A DNA stretch of 64,000 bases from Pristionchus mayeri (lineage: Eukaryota > Nematoda > Chromadorea > Rhabditida > Neodiplogasteridae). The position numbers and the translations under genes are program-made. The stretch is taken from the NCBI GenBank assembly GCA_036245805.1, contig BTRK01000004.1:10602001-10666000 (forward strand), in the 5' to 3' direction. Below the pieces are notes generated by a model. The model did not search any database and was not told the DNA's origin. It was given only the letters and a program-made list of their open reading frames with translations. Shown here in pieces: positions 13,169 through 26,800 of the stretch. Positions within the stretch are counted from its first letter, which is position 1, and every line of letters begins with the position of its first letter.

Positions 13169-14435
13169 TTAGGTTGAGTCATAAGTTTTTTTCCAATTTT
13201 GGAGGTGCAATTCAAAGTCACCTAAAAAGCGCTCTCAAAATCCTATCAGTACAGATCCGTAGGATAATGTAGGGGTATAGTTCACACTTATAATCATATG
13301 TTCGAATTGCGCCGTGCTTTTAAATAATTGAAGTAATCGATCGTTAACCACGATCAAATTTTTTACTAAAATTTTGAAATAGTCGGGCTCGCTGTTTCTT
13401 TGCAGGGAAAATAGGCTGGATATCTTCACATACATTATTGAGAAGCCCCTTGAATGCTCTTTCAAAAAAGTGGTTGAAAGCGGTGCTAGCTTACTCAATC
13501 CCAGGATTAGAGTATTGCAAATGAGTCATGTAGAAAAGAAATCACACTTGATTTGGCAACTTTCTTACCTTTTATGTTATAGTGACTGGCTTTTGTATAG
13601 GAGCGCTTTAATCTTACTTTATGGGGTAACTTTACCATTCGTGAAATTTGGGACTTCGCGTCATCCTCTTTTCAAAAACGAGATTTATTGAAAAATCCGG
13701 ATATTGGCCTCACCGATCAAAATTTTGACTTTTAGTGGTTATTTTTGGAGTACCATTTCTGAATTCGCAGGAATCCCATGACTATGCGAAGCTAATGAGG
13801 GATAGTTCGAGGGTAGCTGATGCTGATAAACACACAAATGTGGGACCTCCATCTATCATCTAATCAGGAAGCTTTGAAATACACTGATTTCGATGTGTAA
13901 ATTTCATCATATAAGTGTTGATGACTGCAGCTTGTGATTGTAATGATGAAAGCCCACCATAAAGCAAATATAAGCTCCTCGTCTAGGAAGCTTTACGATG
14001 AGATAGGTTTGATTTCGATAGGCCAGTGTGTGCGGATGCGCAGTAAACGAAACACATTTTGGTCATGGCGAACTGAACACGACTCTGAAATTTGCACCTT
14101 ATTTGAACAGGTCTTCTGTGCCAAATCCGAATCACATGTATTATTGTGATGTACGTTCATCACACTTCACGAAAGAGTTTATTATTTTGCCCAATAACGA
14201 CTCACTGGAAAGATCTAATCTGAGAAAGTCGCAGCTACATTCGTAGCTGCGGATACTTTGACTTCAAACTATGACCACTAGCCCCTCTCAAGCGGCCTGG
14301 ACCAAAGTGCGCTAAAGAGAGCATCCATGCACTAATAATATGTAAATATCAAAATGATAATCAATTAGAACCAAAGACCAGCATATGCGAAACATTTAAA
14401 AGTAAAAATTGGAAAAAACTTATGACTCAACCTGA
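13169..14435. mobile_element. Mariner-TIR element, 1.27 kb, no readable transposase
   Basis: Left end TTAGGTTGAGTCATAAGTTT and right end the inverse (AAACTTATGACTCAACCTGA), with TA duplications at 13167-13168 and 14436-14437. The size fits a mariner, but no frame shows mariner transposase motifs, so the interior is either heavily decayed or foreign. Confidence 0.65.
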
Positions 14436-15115
14436 TACAACTGACCACAAATCTTTAGTGCGCGACGAGATGTTGGATATTCCGACCAATTTTCGAGAGA
14501 TACCGATCTATTTTCGAAAACCACATGATCATACACATTGAGATACCTTTAAGCTACATAATATTTGCACTAGAACGCTCATTGGTTTCTTCTCTCAGAA
14601 ATGCCTCCTTCCCGAGGTGTGAATGGGAAAAACAAGTAAAGTCACGGACGTAGTCTGCGCTCAGAAATCGCTCTCTCCCACGAATTTTCTCATTTCGAAA
14701 ACAACTGGCGATTCTTGCGTGCCATTTCAGTCGTTCAGTCACCTACTAGCATGTCGGATCTCAATTTCACTTACCACATTTGAAAGAAAATTTCATTATC
14801 GCGTCAACACTAAGTAAACACAGTGATGGCATTCTGCTCTGAATGGGCTCATCTATCTAACCTCCGTATGCGAAGCCTCCTCGAGTATAGTCATTGCGTA
14901 TTTTCCTCAGAAATTGGAAATGAGTTAGCCATTCCTCTCCTTTACACATGCTTGTCCACTAGAATTATAATTGCAGCGCACGCATTTATCTGCACTTTTG
15001 TGTCTGAATACATCATTGTTTGCATTGTGTGTGTCTCTCGCCGCTCGGACGATTGCGAGTGTAATTTTAGAGACGATTGTCCACATTTCGATTTCAAGTG
15101 TTCATCCATTCAGGA

Positions 15116-17466
15116 ATGACCGTTGCCTGTCTAGTTTGCGACAAGCCGACTTCCGCCACTCACATAGGCATGGACACATGCCGCGCGTGCAATGTATTCT
15201 ATCGGTCAGCACTAGATGTCGATAAACGGCTCCTCTTCAATTCCAAAACTCTCCCACCGGCACTAGGCCGAGAACTGTTACGTCATTCATCCTTTGATAT
15301 ATCAAATGCGGCATGACGTTGCAGTTTTCATCCGACCTAGTGCCCTCTCATCACTCGGCCGGTCAATAGACAAATAAATGAAGAGACGAAGGCCTGTTTC
15401 TCGCACTCGAATGAAAACGTCAATTTCATAAAAAATAATTTCAAATACTCATTCAGGCGAAATCGCGACATCGGCTTCAAGCTCACCTGCGCAAACTATC
15501 GGTAAGGCAAGAAATTATGGCAAGAAATTATAAATTATGTAAATATGCTAATTTATTCGAAATATAATAAAAAAAATTTCAGCCGAAATTGCGCCAATCA
15601 AATACTGTGTGGAACCGGAAACATCTTATCCTGTCGGAAATGCCGTCTGGAGAAGTTCGAAGCCGTCGTTCGTGCGGGAATGGGAGAGAGAATGAAGTTA
15701 GTGCTTCTCTTCATTCATTCATTGGTAAAGGAGGTTGATTTGTTTTGATTTTGGCTTTTGCTTTATCCCATAACTTCTAATATTTCAGTCCTCTGAAGAT
15801 TATTTCTACTGAAAACTCGCTCATAGAGAGAATTCGGGAAGAATATCGGTAAGATCGACTTCTCTACATGTCATTGAATTCCATTACAGTGAATTTTCCA
15901 ACTTTCGACAAACCGCCGAGCTCAGACTTCGTGGAATGAGCATACATCAAGCTGAAGCAATACATGGCGAAAATGTGAGATTTACTCACATGCAAATGGG
16001 GGAATAACTTATATAATTATTAATGTTACTGGTAATTATCCACAATAATATTTAAATAAACTTGTCAATAATATTTAAATACTTTCAGCTTGTCTTTCCG
16101 TGTACATAAAAATGCATGGATGAAGGAAAGAAGATTCAAATCGCCGGACTATTTGAATTTGTCCAAGCTACTTTTCCCGAGTTTCAAGTGCTGAACACAA
16201 GCGATAAGGTTAGTTTACATAATACATATAGTACTAAATTAACAATTAATAATTACATCTCAACATTAATTTAATCGATTATTGTAGTGGCTACTAATTC
16301 GCAACTACAGCAGAAGCTTCTCTTGCCTAGACTCGGCGTTCAGAGTTTTACGAACATTTGGAAGAAATTCGAAGGAGTGTGTAAAGATTTTAAAAAAATT
16401 GCGGGGAGAATATCGATTGTTTCCCGAAAACAACATTGACAATATATTGTATTTACATTCGTTTTTACTGCAGTGTCATCTTCGGTTCTTACACGACATA
16501 CCTCTCGTGGGATTGCCTATACCAGTACTTGCCCGGACCAGACTGCCCGGACCAGAGCAACGTCGAAATTGCAGAAATGTGAGAAATAAATTAAGTATGC
16601 CAGCTATAGCAACTGGAACGGATAGGAGACCCCATTTGCCATTCAAAACATCATTGACTCAATGAGCTTTCCTCTCGCATTTTAATCGCGGATATATCCC
16701 TCATACATATATCATACATATCTCATTATTCATCACGCCTTGCTTAAGGACTCTACACGAAACATTTCAACTATGTGTCTCGATGAAGAATGCGATTTGT
16801 CGGTGTAATATTTCCGAAGAGGAATTTTGCGCCCTCATGGCCCTGGCTTTCTGGAGTTTCGGTAACATATATTCAAATGTTTATTGATATATGTGATGTT
16901 CAAATATTTTATTGTATCATACATCTGTCTTAATTATTACTAACAAAATTCATGATATTTTACATAAATGATTTAGAAACGAGAAGACAAAGAGCATTAT
17001 GAAATACAATTCAGAGAACATTGACGTTTGCGAGGAACTGCAACAATTGGCTGTTCGCTATCGAACTTCAATCATTGCTGAACTGACAACTCGCTATCGA
17101 GAGACCATCGGAGAAGAGAATGGAGCGAGTCGGATCGGATCTCTCATGTGTGTGCTGCAGGAAGTGCGGGTGAGAATACCTTTATATCCTTTAGGATGCC
17201 TCATGGTGATTAGTAATTTTATGGTGAGAGTACATTTTACACTGATTGATTGAAAATATTGGTTCACATTGGTAAAGTCGAAACGATGAAAAATATAACC
17301 ATTCTCAACGTCTGATTTTATATATTAGTCGATTGATTGAATGGACCACTTGTTGCTAACTAATTAATTGTAGAACCTTGCTGAGAATCTAACGACGAGC
17401 TTTGAAATATTCCGAATTCTGGGCGTATTCAACGATGATACTGTAATCTACAAAGTGCGAGTATAA
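15116..17466 (+). pseudogene. Nuclear hormone receptor (paralogue B) with in-frame stop
   Basis: Paralogue of the receptor at 8692-11408. Exons: 15116-15204, 15457-15501, 15583-15696, 15789-15848, 15890-15974, 16089-16208, 16288-about 16378, 16474-16578, 16749-16861, 17015-17169, 17374-17466. Finger I is CLVCDKPTSATHIGMDTCRAC; the second-finger region contains CANY and CRKCRLEKFE. The ligand-binding part ends LGVFNDDTVIYKVRV-stop. Exon 6 reads TAA at 16107-16109 where paralogue A has Tyr, so the reading frame is cut between the DNA-binding and ligand-binding domains. Everything downstream remains in phase, which suggests either recent loss, a truncated DNA-binding-only product, or an alternative splice that avoids the codon. 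ATTCAG directly before the ATG could be a trans-splice acceptor. Confidence 0.7.
15259..15344. mobile_element. GGCACTAGG-type MITE in intron 1
   Basis: Palindrome of about 86 bp with ends GGCACTAGGCCGAGAAC and TCATCCGACCTAGTGCC. Related ends recur near 13055, 30880, 40870, 49990, 50437 and 63780. Confidence 0.55.
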
Positions 17467-17830
17467 ATGTACTTATTATTGACAAAGCAGACCGAAGAAG
17501 TTTGAATATAATTATTTGTTGTCCTTTGTCATCATGTTCATTCATATTTTGTTGTATCAGTAATTGAATCCAGATAAAACATTCAAAATTCGTTTGAGTC
17601 AAGTATTCAATCCGTATATTTTAAAATATAGAGAAGCTGGTTCTCCATTTTCAATTACAGGAGACCTTAGATATCACATGCCTGATTTTACTTCATGGGA
17701 TAATCTTTGCACACATTGGATAGTCGTCTAGAAATTTTCTTTACACTCTTTTATGATACAATATCACAAAAATATCGTGCAAAAATATCACAATTATAAG
17801 AGTGCATGAGTTCCCCATGATCATCATCAA

Positions 17831-20800
17831 TCACCATCCCTGTGTGATCGCCTTTGTGTGGTGAGTCGCCAGTGTCGCGCCTTGCGTTGTGTTGAGCGAG
17901 AGAACTCGCTCAGCCTGCAGTCGCTCTTCCCTGCGAATATAATCATAATAATAATCCTACGCCCGTGGAACGAAGATGCGACGATGCCTTTACATGTACA
18001 GCTGAGCAATGGTTACAGGGAGTAGAGTGAGAGGGGGGGGGTGGGGGTAATTTCGCATAGAGATAAGTTTGGCGCTAGATCGTATCGGGATGGCTAGATC
18101 AGTGTTACGGTAGAAAAGGATTTGCGAAATTACCTTCGACCATGCGCCAGTCTTTTTCCAGGGGTGATTTTGAAAGATTTTGTTGCTAAAATAAATTTTT
18201 AAAAAACCAGTAACTCACCTCAGCCTGAGCATGAAGATAATCGGAATGCAGATACCTTGAAGGTCGATCATGATGATTGTCTCCTGTTAGATCGATATTT
18301 AGCGTGGCTAATGGTACACCAACCTCGACCAGTGGATAAGTCTCGGGAGACGGGAAGATGAATTTCAAGAGCAGAAATAGTCCAGCGCCGTACATCCCGA
18401 GAGAGCAATGGGTCCTGCAGTTGGCTTGAAAATTATTTGAAAAATGCCTACGATACTCACCAAAACACGGGAAGCAGTAGTTTGAGCATGCGAATGTTTT
18501 CAGTTAGTTGATATCTGTAAGGACACACGAAGATGAAGATTGAAAGCTTAGAAAAAAACAGAGGTTATTTCCCTGCATTCGTTCGCAATTCGACTAAGTG
18601 CGTGAACTGAATACGCTGAACCCTTACAGTATCTCCGGAAAGTATTCGCCCACATTGAATGTCTGCCTTAGTTTTTCAATCAAGCGAGATATCTAACTGA
18701 AATTTTAACTGAAGATAACAAATTTAATGGGGAATAATGTGATGTTATTGCAAACTTTTGGAAATTGATCACGCTTGCGTAGTGATGACGCAATCGAAGT
18801 GCACTTTTTGCATCTCTTTGGAGAATTTTTCCGCACCTGTCTAACTTTAGGAGCGTTGAGACCCATCCATGTACTGCCAAGAAACCAAATTTCAAGTTGC
18901 TGCGACATCGCACATTGCTGCTGCAGCTGCTGCAAAATTAGGCTGAAATGTCATAACTCAGCTTCTAGTGAAGCGAGAGACTCGTTCAAAATTGAAAAAA
19001 ATGATCCTTATAATGTTCCCAAATGATCCTGAAAGTTTGGTATCGATTGTTTTCCCTCATGGCACGAAAAAAATCGCTTTTTCGGATGACCCATCTTTGA
19101 ACGCTCACCATTTACACAATGAACTATCAAAAAATGTGGCTCCTGGACAGAAAGGTGCAAAAACCATCAAAGAATCAATTCCCAAGTTTTGGTAGAGCTG
19201 GTTTCAATTTCCGGACCATTGAACGATTGTGCTCTCTCTCCTATACGCACCCGACTCACAAGTAGCCAGGAAAAACAAGGATAGGGCACACCGCTACAAC
19301 GCTCAGTTCCACACGGAACCTACAACTGATGTGCTCACTCGAGACACACAGTTACAACAACGCTCAGTTCCACACGGAACCTACAACTGATGTGCTCACT
19401 TGAGACACACAGTTACGATACGCTCAGTTCCAGAAGGAACCTACAGACAGACGACAATAAAGTAAAAGACCAAGTTGAAAGAGAGAGTGCAAGAACAAGA
19501 AAAAGTTTTGGTAGAGCTGGCGTTAATTTCCGGACCATAGCGAACGATCTACGGACGCGCGCACTTCCAAAACGCACGCTCTCTCTTCACGCCGCTCTCT
19601 CGCTCTGTAGAGAAAAGGAGCGCGCTGGAGAGGTGCGCGCGTCCGTAGATCGTTCGCTATGGTGTAAACTAGGGGTATCCCCAACCCCATTTCATCGTTA
19701 TCGAATACCCCATCTGTCAATTATGTATTAATAATGCAAGTTTCGTAATAGAGATTATACCGAATTTAATGTTCCGAACCATTCGATGTTTCCGCCTATG
19801 GAAGTTACGACATTTAGTCCCCGATCGTCGTTAACAATATTGTCGGACTCGATTATTTTGCCACGTAATTGCGAAACGGGTTTTGCCCGTTGCTTGTTCG
19901 TTCTGTTCGTTTTATTATCCCGTTTGTTTACTGTTTGTTTGCTTCTAAAATATATAAAGTTTCGCCTTTCACTCTGTCTCGCCTTTCGAATATCAATTAG
20001 GGCTGGGAGTCGGTTAACTCGGGGTAGTTTTCCGCATTTCGTGTCCGGCGTCTCTTCTTGAAGATTCTCTCTTTCTCTCTTTATATTTTCCTTTCACATT
20101 TCTTGTTCTTGCGCTCTCTCTTTCAACTTGGTCTTTTACTTTATTGTCGTCTGTCTGTAGGTTCCTTCTGGAACTGAGCGTATCGTAACTGTGTGTCTCA
20201 AGTGAGCACATCAGTTGTAGGTTCCGTGTGGAACTGAGCGTTGTTGTAACTGTGTGTCTCGAGTGAGCACATTAGTTGTAGGTTCCGTGTGGAACTGAGC
20301 GTTGTAGCGGTGTGCCCTATCCTTGTTTTTCCTGGCTACTTGTGAGTCGGGTGCGTATAGGAGAGAGAGCACAATCGTTCATGGGAGCTGATCCGATTGA
20401 ATCTAAGAGACCATTGTAAAGACCGTGTTATTGATCGAGAGTGTTGTGTGCTAACTGAGTCTTGTTCAGTTGGGAAATGTCGTCAAACGACAAGAGGGAC
20501 AAGGCCGCTGTAGAGGACAAGGAGAGAGAGGACGACCTTCTCGCAGGCGGATATGATGAAGAGGAGAGGATGGAGATCACTGGTATGTCTGTGGGTAATC
20601 AGCCGAGATTGCGTGATAAGAAAACAGTGGATGTGGATAATTTGAATGCGAGTCAACCGCTCAATGATGATGCGAGTGTAGAGAATAAGGGTGGTGCGAC
20701 TATGCATAATAATGTTACGCCTAATCAGTCTATTGTAGCCCAGCAAGAAGAGCAACTGCTGGAAGAGGACCCTCGCCAGACAAGTGGACAAGAACGCAAA

Positions 20801-23800
20801 CAGATGATGGCTGCACTGGCTTCTGCTTCCATCCTCGAAGGAGCAAAAGCGGTTGGTCCAAATACTCGTTCACAGACAAATGCGCTGGGAAAAAGTACGA
20901 AACCACGTGATATGGTGCAGAGGGGGATGAATTTGGAGGAGTTGAGAAGTAGATTGCTGAAAAGAGAAATTGATAAGGGAGGTCTGGAAATGCCGTCGAG
21001 GAATTTGAGAAGAGTGTGATTGATAAGGATCTGAATCAGTTGGACAAACACTTGCTTAGGCAGGGTATGAGTGACAAGTCGAGAGCCAATTTGGAAATTG
21101 AGAGGGGAGAGGCTAGAGAGAAATTAGCAGCGATGGAGGATAGAGTTAGAAAGGCAGTTGAGAGTACTGGCTGTGAAACATTGGAAGAGATGTGTGCCCG
21201 TTATGACCACTTGACTGAAAGAATGGATAGTGAGGATAGAGAAGTTAAGCAAGTGGAAGAAGTGATAGAAAATGAGGATGACCAAAAGGATATGGAGGAG
21301 GAAATGTTCAGAATAGTTCAGAGGGAGATAGCTCGAGTAGAAGGAGTAGAGGATGTAGTAGATATGGCCGACGAAATAATTCGACTGAGAAAGGAAATGG
21401 ATGAGACTGTTCAGAGATCGGACCAGTCCATCGACGAGCTGAAAGCGACCAATGAACAGCTTCTCACCCGCCTGGACCATCTCATCGGCCAATTGGAAAG
21501 CTGCGAAGCGGAGAGGGAGCAGGCGATAAGCAATGCCGCCTCTCTCAGGAAGCTGGTCATCGAAAAGAACAGAAGTGAGTCATTCGATCAGAGTAATGAG
21601 AGTTCTCAAGTAATTGCTCCTCCTAACCAAGTGTTACAGGAGTCGACAGAGCCGAGACTGCCGCAGCAGCCGCTCATTCCGCCATCGGCGAGGCCTACGG
21701 CAAGCCCGGAAGACTACAGGAGATGGAGTCAGCAGCAAGAGATGCAATCAGGTCAGATTGAGAGACGAAATGAAATGAGTGGAGAAGGAAACTTGATGAG
21801 TCATAGTAACATGACGGGGGATTACGCGATAAGTCCTAGCCCGCAGGTGCATGGCAGTGGGGTTATGAATGCGTCGCAGGGCCCCATGCATGTGAGATTC
21901 CCAAGCGCTAATGGGGAGATGTTTTCTGTTTGCGAGTGTACACCAATGGATATGGGAATGGAAGAAGTGAGAGTGTGATGCCTATCAGAAGCGCTTCTGA
22001 ATTTCCTCAGCTGACTAAATGGAATGGTGCTAAGGATAAGTGGAGTGTGGAGTGAACCTCGCACAATTCAGGAGAGAAACTTATGAGTTTCAGACTCAAA
22101 TCCGGGAGGGGGATATGTTTCAGAAATGTATCAAGTTTCTGAGCATGCTCTTGGGTGGAGGCGGGGATTGTGGACGGCACCTCGCACAATTCAGGAGAGG
22201 AACTGTTGAGTTTCAGACTCAAATCCGGGAGGGGGATATGTTTCAGAAATGTATCAAGTTTCTGAGCATGCTCTTGGGTGGAGGCGGGGATTGTGGACGG
22301 CACCTCGCACAATTCAGGAGAGAAACTTATGAGTTTCAGACTCAAATCCGGGAGGGGGGATATGTTTCAGAAATGTATCAAGTTTCTGAGCATGCTCTTG
22401 GGTGGAGGCGGGGATTGTGGACGGCACCTCGCACAATTCAGGAGAGGAACTGTTGAGTTTCAGACTCAAATCCGGGAGGGGGATATGTTTCAGAAATGTA
22501 TCGTTTCTGAGCATGCTCTTGGGTGGAGGCGGGGATTGTGGACGGCACCTCGCGCAATTCAGGAGAGAAACTTATGAGTTTCAGACTCAAATCCACCCAA
22601 GAGCATGCTCAGAAACTTGATACATTTCTGAAACATATCCCCCTCCCGGATTTGAGTCTGAAACTCATCAGTTCCTCTCCTGAATTGTGAGAGGTGGAGT
22701 GTGGAGTGTGGAGTGGAGTGTAGTTCAGAAGTGGTTTCCTTTTGCGTTATGGGCAGTGGAATGAGCAGGAAAAGAAGATGTTGTTGTTGGAGTTTCTAGA
22801 AGGGAGAGCTAGTCAGGAGTACAGATCACTCCCAAATGAATACAATGGTCCGAGCAAAACTGTACAGGATTGCTTGGATTGGTTGATTGATCGTTGTCAG
22901 GGAGGTGCGATGTATGCAGATCTAGATTTGGAGAGAAGGGCGAGAGATTTGGCAGTGAGAGGTCGTAGAGTGGATGCAGTCTGTGAGGAACTTGAGTCTC
23001 TAGTTTCCAAGTTGTACGAAGGTGTTGAGAAGCAGGAGGAAGTTAAGAGGAGAAAGTTGTTGTTGTTGTATGAAGGCACTAAGGAGTATTACGAGTTGCT
23101 CAGATTGTCCGATGATCACTGCACATATGATTCAATGAAGAAGCATCTGCAGAGGACCGAGTATGTGACGAGGAGAGAGAAGGGCGATAGAAGTAGTGCT
23201 TTTGGGAGTCACACCAGCCACAATGAGAATAGATATCGTCCATCGGTGGGATACGGTAGTGGAAGTAATAATGGTAGACAGATGCGCCGGTGCAGTACGT
23301 GTAATGGCATAGGGCACTTGCAGCACAATTGTGCAACTACTGTTGTTTCGAGAGGTGAACAAGCAGCCAGATACGCGAATGTGGATTGCCATAACTGTTT
23401 TGGGAAAGGACACACTAAGCGTTGGTGTACTACATTCGACCCTGCGAAGAGAGTATGGAATAGAGCAGTGAGTGGAGTTGGTAATGCCCTCCTATGGCGA
23501 AGGCGCCCCCGCCCAATCAGACAATGACGAATGCTAGTGTTAATGGAACAGTGCCTCCTCCTTTTCCCCCTGTTCTCCACCGTTCACCCCAACATACCAG
23601 CCTCCAGGCAATGCGCGTGGTGGTGGCGGATATCGTGGAAGAGGAAATACTAGATGGTCGCAAGATAGTCGGAATTTCAATAGACAAGCAGGGAACGTGA
23701 ATAATAGTGCGAATAGTGGAACGACGGATAGTCCCAGTCCAGCTGCGATGATGATGATTGCATTGAAGTGTGAAGTCGAGGAAGATGAGAGAAGTGAGAA

Positions 23801-26800
23801 CAATGTTGAGTTCGATAAACTTCTACCTCTTGATAGTGTGCGCAAAGAAGAGGATGAGAGCCAAGAGGTGCTCAACAGTCCCAGTGCAGTTGATGACGAT
23901 GGAAGAGTTGCGAACAAAGAGAAGTTCAATAGACTCGAGCCAGTCAATGACAAAGAAGGAGTTGAGGATAAGGATAAATCCAACAGACTCGAGTCAGTCG
24001 ATAACAGCGCAATCAGAGGAAGTGTGGTAGATGACCCACTGTTTATTAGGAGATCGCAGCGAGTGCAAGGCACGATTGGAGGGATTCAAGTTGAAGTAGT
24101 TCTGGATACGGGAGCAGAAGTTAGTCTGATAGATAAGCGATTAGTGGATCAGATGTGTGGTGTAGTGATGACACCTGATGTTAGAGATAGATTGCGTGGT
24201 GCGCAAGGACAGAGAATAAGGACGATTGGAACTGTGGTATTGGATGTTCATATGGAGATTGGGAAGCAGTGTAGAGTCGGATTTTATGTGTCAGAGACCG
24301 ACATTTTTTTTGTGATTCTGCTAGGAAAGAATGCTTTGGCAGAGATGGGATTAGAGTTAAGAGAGGAATTGTCGTTGAAGGAGAAGATAGTGGATAAGGC
24401 GATAGTCCTTCGGACATGCTATATTGCACCTCACTCAATAGGAATAGTGAACGTGGATATCCTGGAGGTGGATATCCTGGAGAAGGGATGAAAGTACTGA
24501 TTAGTGACCGAGAGGAAGTGATCGAAGGGACAAATTGTGGTGCCGCAGCAGTTCAGGTGCCAGTGTGGAATGGTACTGAAGATGATTTGATGTTAGAAGT
24601 TCATGATGTAATAGGAGAATGGAAGCCAGTGAGGCAGATGGATGAGACTTTGGCGGAAGAATCGAAGCTTCTCGATGTGAATGCAATTAGAAGAGATGAT
24701 AGAAGATGCGATTGGAATGAGATAAAAGCTAACCTAGAAGCTTGTAGGAATGGGAAGTTAAGTAGTAGAGTGGAAGAGATCGTCAGAGAACGCGCGGATG
24801 TCTTTGCGATGCATGATGATGATTTGGGCAGAATGAAAGGAGTGCAGTGTAATGTACAATTGAACGAAGGAAGTGTTCCAATCAGGCAGAAAGAACGGCC
24901 AGTTCCGTTTGCGATTAAGCCTGCATTGCGGAAATTGTTAGATAAGATGATGAAACAAGGAGTGATCAGGAGATCAGACTCTCCCTGGTTATCCCCTGTT
25001 GTATTGGTGAAGAGGAAGGATGGAAGCATTCGCATTTGCATAGATTTTCGGAGAGTGAACGAAGTGACGAAAGAGGATGCATTCCCCTTACCCCTGATAG
25101 AAACGATACTTCAGTCGTTACAAGGGAAAAGATTCTTCACTGTGATGGACTTGGCATCTGGTTTCTGGCAGGTACCGCTCAATAAGCAGTGCCGAGGTAA
25201 CAGCGTTTGCATCCATGGGCGAATTGTACGAGTTTACGGTACTCCCATTCGGATTAAACATCTCGCCTGCAATTTTCCAACGAGCGATGAGCACTGTTTT
25301 GAAAGATGAATTGGAGAAGGAAGGGAGAGAAAGAGTTGTGCATGTATATATAGACGACATACTCATTGCCACAGAGACAGAGGAAGAACACGAGGAAGTG
25401 TTGGCGAAAGTTCTCGATCGATTAAGAGATAATAATCTTCTTCTGAATGTGAAAAAGTGCAAGATCATGGTCGATGAGACGGAATACCTTGGACATAGAT
25501 TGTCAGGTAGTGGAATACAGATAGATGATAAGAAGGTAGTAGCGATTCGAGAGTATAAGAGACCAGAAACGATGACGCAGTTGCAATCATTCTTGGGATT
25601 GACTGGTTACTTGAGAAGATTCGTGATGTCATATGCTAGCATTGTTGCCCCGTTGATGAGATTGGTTGTGACGACAGGGCGGAAGCTGTTGTGGACTGAA
25701 GATGCGAATAAGGCTTTCAATATTCTCAAAGAGAAAATTTCGACTGCGCCTGTTTTGCAACAACCAGATTACGTTGGTGCGAGAGATGGTATTCGACCCT
25801 TTATAATAACTACGGATGCGAGTGGTAATGGGATTGGAGCCATGTTGAGTCAGAGAGGAGAAGTGGATGGTCTAGAAAGACCACTAGCATTCTTTTCAAG
25901 AGCACTTCGTGATTCTGAGCACAGTATGCATGTAGTTGATTCCGAGGCTTTGGCAGTGTACGAAGCAGTGATGAGATGGAAACATCTCCTGTATTCAACA
26001 AAGACGATAGTTAGGACTGATCACTCTCCGTTGGTGACCCTCCTCAAGCGAAAACACGTTGCCTCTCGATTGTTGAGATGGGCTACGGAACTACAATCGT
26101 ATCCTCTCGAGATTGAGCATGTTAAAGGAAAGTCGAATGTGGTGGCCGACGCGTTGAGCAGGAATCCTAGAGTCGAGAAACCAGGAGAGAGTGATGGTAT
26201 TGAGGAAGTTGGAATGGTAGTTAATGCGATGACAAGATCGAAGACTGCGAAAGAAGAAGATAGGAGAAAGAGTAGAGAAGAGTTAGAGGAAGAGGCGATT
26301 CTGAATGAGTGGAGAACGGCTCAGTCAAGTGATCAGTGGGTTGTTTCAATGATAGAGAAGAGGAAAGACGCTGATAAGGGAAAACGAGAGATGACTGAAG
26401 AGGTTGTTATACCTGGGAGCACTAAGAGAACTTCAATTGCCGATTGGGAAGTGCATGATGGAATATTGTATTTGCTCGGAACGGATCACGAGAAGAGATT
26501 GTATATACCAGAGGGACGGAGAGAGAGTTTTGTGGAAGAAATACACAATTCTCCATTGACAGGTCATATAGGAACGATGAAATTAGTGCAGAGAATATTG
26601 AGAGAAGCGTTCTGGGGATGCGTAGAGAAAGATGTTCATACTGTAGTCAAGAGATGTGAGCGATGTTTGATGGCGAACTCCCAGAAGCGAATGATCCCTC
26701 CCCTTCAGCCGATAGTTTCGAACTACCCGATGGATGTAGTCGGCATTGATTTAATAGAGATGGGAAAAGGAAAGGACGGAGGAAAGTATATTGTCTCTAT

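Noticed and set aside
18680..18935. ORF shared by 18680-18913 and 29883-30125
   Set aside because: It follows from the inverted arms of the Tc-type element; there is no transposase motif.
22040..22620. ORFs in the tandem array of the retrotransposon
   Set aside because: They are products of the 123-bp repeat and encode the same meaningless unit in several frames.
23540..24073. Long Ser/Leu-rich ORF on the - strand
   Set aside because: It is the antisense of the retrotransposon protease region and has no motif of its own.
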